In this document: positions 62,252-64,000 of the stretch, piece by piece
How the letters are laid out: every line of letters starts with the position of its first letter
How positions within the stretch are numbered: position 1 is the first letter of the stretch
Position numbers and translations under genes: made by a program
Assembly: GCA_963277665.1 (NCBI GenBank)
Contig: OY728133.1
Coordinates: 390,179,962 to 390,243,961, forward strand
DNA: 64,000 nt
From: Viscum album
Taxonomy: Eukaryota; Streptophyta; Magnoliopsida; Santalales; Viscaceae
Direction of reading: 5' to 3'
Notes under the pieces: model-generated
Database searches by the model: none
Told to the model about the DNA's origin: nothing
What the model saw: the letters and a program-made list of their open reading frames with translations, nothing else

Positions 62252-62259
62252 TATTTATA
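62252..62259 (-). promoter_or_regulatory. Possible TATA box in the LTR of element G
   Basis: On the minus strand, TATAAATA within ATCTATAAATACCATG. It lies about 270 bases inside the presumed LTR start (minus strand), a plausible U3 position. Confidence 0.5.
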
Positions 62260-62528
62260 GATAGATTGTTTAAATGAAGACCATGGTGCAGCTCCATGGA
62301 TGATGCTACAGAACCACCTGACAAAGGGTATGCTATGGAAAAACCTAAGGTACCACACTACAACATACCATGGTAAAAATTTGTTTGATATCCATGGTGG
62401 CTTATATTTCATAAATCCTATAAACTCAAGGATATACTATGGTGTGTCCTAAGACACGACACTGCAACATCCCAAATCCCTGAGGGTTATCCATGCCCCG
62501 AGGGTGTAAAACATAGAAGAACCAGCCA

Positions 62529-62544
62529 ATTCCCCCCCTCCCCA
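62529..62544 (-). other. Probable polypurine tract of element G
   Basis: The plus strand ATTCCCCCCCTCCCCA gives TGGGGAGGGGGGGAAT on the element's strand. It is the strongest purine run in the region and lies between integrase and the presumed 3' LTR. Confidence 0.6.
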
Positions 62545-62999
62545 GTACCTTATTCTGAAACTACACTTCAATTTTGTATCAATTATTAAATTAATAGTTG
62601 CTCATATTCTCCTCCACTAGGACACTACACCATATCCTTGAGCTCCACACCACAACAATGATCACTATTGTGCAACCCAATTCTCTATTTCATTGTCTAC
62701 ACTACAGTTTTGGATTTTTCATATCCAGTCCTCCAACTTCCTTCAATCAATCAAATCAACCAAATGAGTATTGAAAAAACTTTTTAACCAAAAAATATGG
62801 ATCAAATAGGTTTAACAAAACATAAAACTAAACAAACTCCCATGAAATAATATGGGTTATTAAAACCACCACACCATATTAAATCTCATCCCCAAGCTTC
62901 TCCAAGAATCATTATAGGTAATCCAAAAATAATTCTTTCCTCGATGTCTATATATCATAATCCCTATCCAAGGTATCCAATTGTATACACCCATGTTTT

Positions 63000-64000
63000 C
63001 ACTAAACTCAAACTATAGGTAAAGTCTTTACCATAATATTATTCTCACTATAGTTCGCAATATGAATCAGATTTTCCTTAAAGGATGCATCAACATCTAG
63101 CTTAATGTAATTAATGTCTATCATGGGAGAAGGGTCAAGATGATATATTAAAATATTTTTCATATTAAAAACATCATTCACGGTGTTCAACAACATTTTA
63201 AGGTATAAATGGTATTCCACTAGATAAAACCCTTCCACTATCTAAAATAGAATGAAAAACCTTGGCAACATCTTCCCCTATATACTAGTATAGAATTTAC
63301 CTAACCTATGTGACAAAAGAAGGAAGCACAATGACCATATTAAAACTCAATAGTGCATCTTCAATAGTCAACATATTATTTCTTTCTTATTATTATGATC
63401 ACCAACCACTCTATAATCAAATGAACATGCTCATATTTTTCTTGGATGAGAAAATGGCCAACGAGCACTAACTCACCTTCCTCTAGCATGGAAAGAGTAA
63501 AACGGTAAGGTAATATGTAAAATAGCTCTAAATTATCCATTTATATTGATACCTATAAATTTTTTTTTTATGGAAACTCTATGAGGTTGATATGTTTCTC
63601 CCAAAAATCATCAAATCCAAGATAGTGGATTGCAACATATCCTCTAAAATCTGAATCGTCTGCTCAAAATTTCCATCAATCTGAGGATGATAGGATATAT
63701 TCAAACATACATGTGATACTAGATCATTTTTATGATGATTACAAAACAATGATGTGAAACAATGATCTTGATTATATATGAAACTCCTCAAAACACCATG
63801 CAGTCAAATTATTTCACACACATAGATACTACCAAAATCATCAACAGTAAAGGTCTCATTGATTAGAAAGAAGTTTTATACAATCATATGTCAATACAAA
63901 ATCAACCATAATTCATCATAAGAAAATAGATTATTAGTAATATTATTATAGAATCCATAGTGAAATCATCCCATTTCCACTCTAGAATCAGTAGAGGTTT
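63000..64000 (-). pseudogene. Element G integrase, partial, catalytic residues altered
   Basis: At the right edge the minus strand gives L-E-W-K-W-D-D-F-T-M-D-S (family M-D-F, first catalytic Asp kept). Near 63760-63795 it gives R-S-F-I-Y-N-Q-D, where S-D-R-D is usual, so the second catalytic Asp is lost. Then S-Y-H-P-Q-I-D-G-N-F-E-Q-T-I-Q-I-L-E-D-M-L (63630-63700), with the catalytic Glu kept. Lower down come L-V-L-V-G-H-F-L-I-Q-E, then V-N-D-V-F, H-L-D-P-S-P and E-N-L-I-H-I-A from the C-terminal domain (63008-63238), ending before any chromodomain tail can be recognised. Confidence 0.82.

Larger units (their letters stand above)
60363..62528 (-). repeat. Element G 3' LTR (inner edge uncertain)
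   Basis: On the plus strand it starts TGTAACATCCCACGACC, comparable to TGTAATGTCCC of element E, and probably ends AACCAGCCA just before a strong pyrimidine run. An alternative inner edge is about 62466 (CACTGCA). It contains a roughly 32-bp minisatellite and a minus-strand TATA box. No second copy is available, so limits rest on terminal motifs and neighbours. Confidence 0.6.
60363..64000 (-). mobile_element. Element G: Ty3/gypsy retrotransposon, partial, runs off the window
   Basis: The 3' LTR is about 60363-62528, followed by a polypurine tract and, further right, integrase on the minus strand. The 5' part of the element lies beyond 64000. It inserted into the copia pol relic, which is cut at 60362. 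The integrase resembles that of elements C and E but is more decayed than C. The inner LTR edge is the least certain boundary in the window because the second LTR is not included. Confidence 0.75.

Noticed and set aside
62464..62500. TGCAACATCCCAAATCCC as the true edge of the element G LTR or the start of another LTR
   Set aside because: It resembles an LTR start, but the far stronger purine tract lies 65 bases further in. The second LTR of G is needed to decide; kept as an alternative only.
1..64000. Host genes, tRNA, rRNA, organelle insertions or endogenous pararetrovirus
   Set aside because: No tRNA cloverleaf, rRNA block, plastid or mitochondrial gene, or pararetrovirus signature was recognised on reading both strands. 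Very short or very decayed cases could be missed by eye.

Overview
This window reads as nuclear DNA of a land plant, most likely a flowering plant with a large, repeat-rich genome. It is very AT-rich. I see no host protein-coding gene, rRNA, tRNA or CRISPR array. Nearly everything recognisable is decayed LTR retrotransposon. The species cannot be named from this window. The plant assignment rests on retrotransposon primer-binding sites of the initiator-Met tRNA type (TGGTATC...), on a Tekay/Del-type chromovirus, and on the pattern of nested old elements.

Layout. 1-6001: AT-rich sequence with a worn Ty1/copia gag remnant (minus, about 4930-5265). 6009-57205: one retrotransposon, element A (plus strand), flanked by the 7-base direct repeat TTCAACA. 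It has unusually long LTRs (about 4.1-4.3 kb) around only 1.4 kb of non-coding interior, and each LTR is split by a later insertion. The left LTR of A is split by element B (8825-30032, plus, LTRs about 2.7 kb). The left LTR of B is in turn split by element C (9414-20927, minus), a Tekay-type Ty3/gypsy chromovirus with 3.4-kb LTRs and a nearly complete but stop-riddled gag-pol. The right LTR of A is split by element D (36361-56561, plus, LTRs about 2.45 kb, 5-base target duplication CATAT). The interior of D holds element E (39005-48205, minus, Ty3/gypsy, 2-kb LTRs) and a related solo LTR, F (49724-51692, perfect target duplication AAAAG). 57214-60362: unassigned sequence, then a Ty1/copia pol remnant (minus). 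60363-64000: left part of element G, a minus-strand Ty3/gypsy element inserted in that copia pol; its 3' LTR contains a roughly 32-bp minisatellite, and its integrase runs off the window.

The elements form a readable order of insertion: A first, then B and D into its two LTRs, then C into B, and E and F into D. LTR-to-LTR similarity judged by eye, and the state of the primer-binding sites, agree with that order. All coding parts are inactivated by stops, frameshifts or altered catalytic residues, so nothing here is expected to be an active gene. LTR boundaries were set by aligning paired copies by eye, using TG...CA-like ends, primer-binding sites, polypurine tracts and target duplications; most should be good to a few bases.
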